Position numbers and translations under genes: made by a program. From Deltaproteobacteria bacterium (GTDB taxonomy: Bacteria > Lernaellota > Lernaellaia > JACKCT01), in NCBI GenBank assembly GCA_020633895.1, contig JACKCT010000008.1, positions 119,720-183,719 of the forward strand: a stretch of 64,000 bases of DNA. Reading direction: 5' to 3'. Shown one piece after another: positions 63,188-64,000 of this stretch. The notes below the pieces were generated by a model. That model did not search any database and was not told where the DNA came from. It saw only the letters and a list, made by a program, of their open reading frames with translations. How positions within the stretch are numbered: the first letter of the stretch is position 1; each line of letters begins with the position of its first letter.

Positions 63188-63269
63188 CTTAATGCCGGAC
63201 GTTCGCAGGAAAAGGGATGAAGTCGGCGAATGTCGCCGAACGCAAGGCAATCCGAAGGAGAAGGAGACC

Positions 63270-63557
63270 ATGATGAAAGCGATTCGTCCGTTCATGACGA
63301 TGTTCCTGGCCATGTTCGCCCTGGCCGCGTTGGTCAACTGCGGCGGCAGCAGCGGCGAGGAAACGCGCCCGACCGGCAACTACGACGGCGGCGGCGACGA
63401 TGACGACGACGACAACGGCGGCGGCGGCTCGTACTACGAAAGCGACGACGACGATGACGACGACGAGTACGAGGACGACGACGAATACGAAGACGACGAT
63501 GACGATGAAGATGACGACGACGAACACGAGCATGAGCACGAAGACGACGACGACTGA
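63270..63557 (+). CDS. Asp-rich mini-lipoprotein
   Basis: A 95-residue protein. Signal sequence MMKAIRPFMTMFLAMFALAALVNC with lipobox LVNC, then GGSSGEETRPTG, Gly/Asp/Tyr/Glu-rich sequence and a tail of Asp with EHEHEHE near the end. There is no folded domain, so it is an extended polyanion on the membrane. It could bind cations such as calcium or act as a charged coat; inference. AAGGAG precedes the ATG, and it has its own sigma-54-type promoter and terminator. Confidence 0.85.
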   Translation: MMKAIRPFMTMFLAMFALAALVNCGGSSGEETRPTGNYDGGGDDDDDDNGGGGSYYESDDDDDDDEYEDDDEYEDDDDDEDDDDEHEHEHEDDDD

Positions 63558-63628
63558 TCGAAAAACGCCTTAGCCGGATCCGTTTCCTTAAGATCCGCGA
63601 CAGCCCCACCTGTCCTCCTCACCTCTAC

Positions 63629-63659
63629 GCGTCCCGCTTGGCGGGGCGCGCCTTTTTTT
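63629..63659 (+). terminator. Rho-independent terminator after the mini-lipoprotein
   Basis: CCCGC-TTG-GCGGG with an outer GCG/CGC extension, then a run of seven T (63653-63659). The rest of 63558-63873 holds only this and the next sigma-54 promoter. Confidence 0.88.
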
Positions 63660-63769
63660 GTGCTGAATCCTGAGCGCCGCTCATCCTTGAGCGCTGGACT
63701 TCCAGCGATTCATCGATAGCCCCAAGGCAATCACAAATATTTTCAACTACTTACGCCCCCGTCTCTATC

Positions 63770-63784
63770 TGGCATCCGTCTTGC
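63770..63784 (+). promoter_or_regulatory. Sigma-54 promoter candidate
   Basis: TGGCAT-CCGTC-TTGC, a near-consensus -24/-12 element, 90 bp upstream of the lipoprotein start at 63874. Its spacing and downstream context repeat those of the element at 63173. Confidence 0.7.
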
Positions 63785-63873
63785 CTTTTACCGGAAGCGC
63801 GCGCAATCCACTCACTGACCACGGGGCGTACGACATCGCCGACGGCGATGAACGCACACCAAGGAGGCCCGAA

Positions 63874-64000
63874 ATGAAGTTGACGCAGACGATGCTCATA
63901 GCCCTTTTGTCGATCTTGATGCTCACACTGATCGTGAACTGCGGTTCGAGCGGAAACGACGAAAGCGAAAAGACCGACGACGACGAATCCGTCGATGACG
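63874..64000 (+). CDS. Asp-rich lipoprotein (partial, runs off right edge)
   Basis: The frame is open to the window end (42 codons). MKLTQTMLIALLSILMLTLIVNC has a lipobox LIVNC, then GSSGNDESEKTDDDESVDD. The ribosome site AAGGAGG lies 5 nt from the ATG. It is the second Asp-rich lipoprotein in tandem with its own sigma-54-type promoter. The downstream domain is not visible. Confidence 0.85.
   Translation, partial: MKLTQTMLIALLSILMLTLIVNCGSSGNDESEKTDDDESVDD

Noticed and set aside
1-64000. CRISPR array, tRNA, rRNA, IS element or prophage genes
   Set aside because: Looked for regular spacer-repeat spacing, tRNA-like T-loops, transposase and phage families; none seen. The only dispersed repeats are the intergenic hairpin elements.

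Overview
The window is about 64 kb of GC-rich bacterial chromosome with dense, mostly operonic coding. It looks Gram-negative: there is a BtuB-type TonB receptor, an RND efflux pump, a LolA-like protein with a DUF1302-type porin, several predicted outer-membrane proteins and many lipoproteins. A recurrent feature is a lipobox cysteine followed by long runs of aspartate (17505, 19090, 24584, 50286, 63270, 63874). I associate this style with deltaproteobacteria-like lineages (Myxococcota/Bradymonadia-type, or candidate phyla such as Lernaellota); that placement is inference. I see no rRNA, tRNA, CRISPR array, IS element or prophage.

Layout: (1) 1-6022, minus: a tightly overlapping operon of a PqqD-like protein, an ATP-grasp ligase, a fold-type III PLP decarboxylase, a urea-transporter/M23 peptidase fusion and a TPR/beta-barrel protein running off the left edge. 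It is divergent from a CpxR/CpxA-like two-component system (6242-8388), and GTAAA boxes lie in the shared promoter region. (2) 8494-14372, minus: a Zn/Mn-type ABC importer with four accessory exported or membrane proteins. (3) 14505-19090, minus: a sensor kinase with a degenerate receiver, then two Asp-rich exported hydrolases. (4) 19181-24905, minus: a cobalamin-riboswitch operon with a beta-propeller lipoprotein (BtuG-like candidate), BtuB, CobQ and a precorrin-2 dehydrogenase. Divergent from it are a B12-dependent acyl-CoA mutase and its MeaB GTPase (25143-28186). (5) 28495-32769, minus: RND pump and adaptor; 33035-36556, minus: a large PHP-domain metallohydrolase lipoprotein. (6) 36823-44538, minus: a full 2-aminoethylphosphonate uptake and degradation operon (phnW, phnX, binding protein, ATPase, fused permease, and a class III PLP enzyme that fits PbfA). 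(7) 44800-50060, plus: a UDG-like protein, then a histidine phosphatase, acyl-CoA dehydrogenase and APH-type kinase group resembling ACAD10/11 or Lva chemistry, then a metallophosphoesterase. (8) 50286-56883, plus: two alpha-carbonic anhydrases, an SDR epimerase, a 2,4-dienoyl-CoA-reductase-like flavoenzyme, an SCP2 protein and a lipoprotein. (9) 57342-62543, minus: an RND exporter, LolA-like protein and DUF1302-type porin. (10) 62782-64000, plus: small lipoproteins, two of them behind near-consensus sigma-54 promoters.

The most interesting items are the PqqD/ATP-grasp/decarboxylase/UT-M23 envelope operon with its adjacent Cpx-like regulator; a dispersed intergenic hairpin repeat, found mainly between convergent genes, whose stems covary between copies; the riboswitch-controlled BtuG-like lipoprotein; and the sigma-54 promoters ahead of the Asp-rich mini-lipoproteins.
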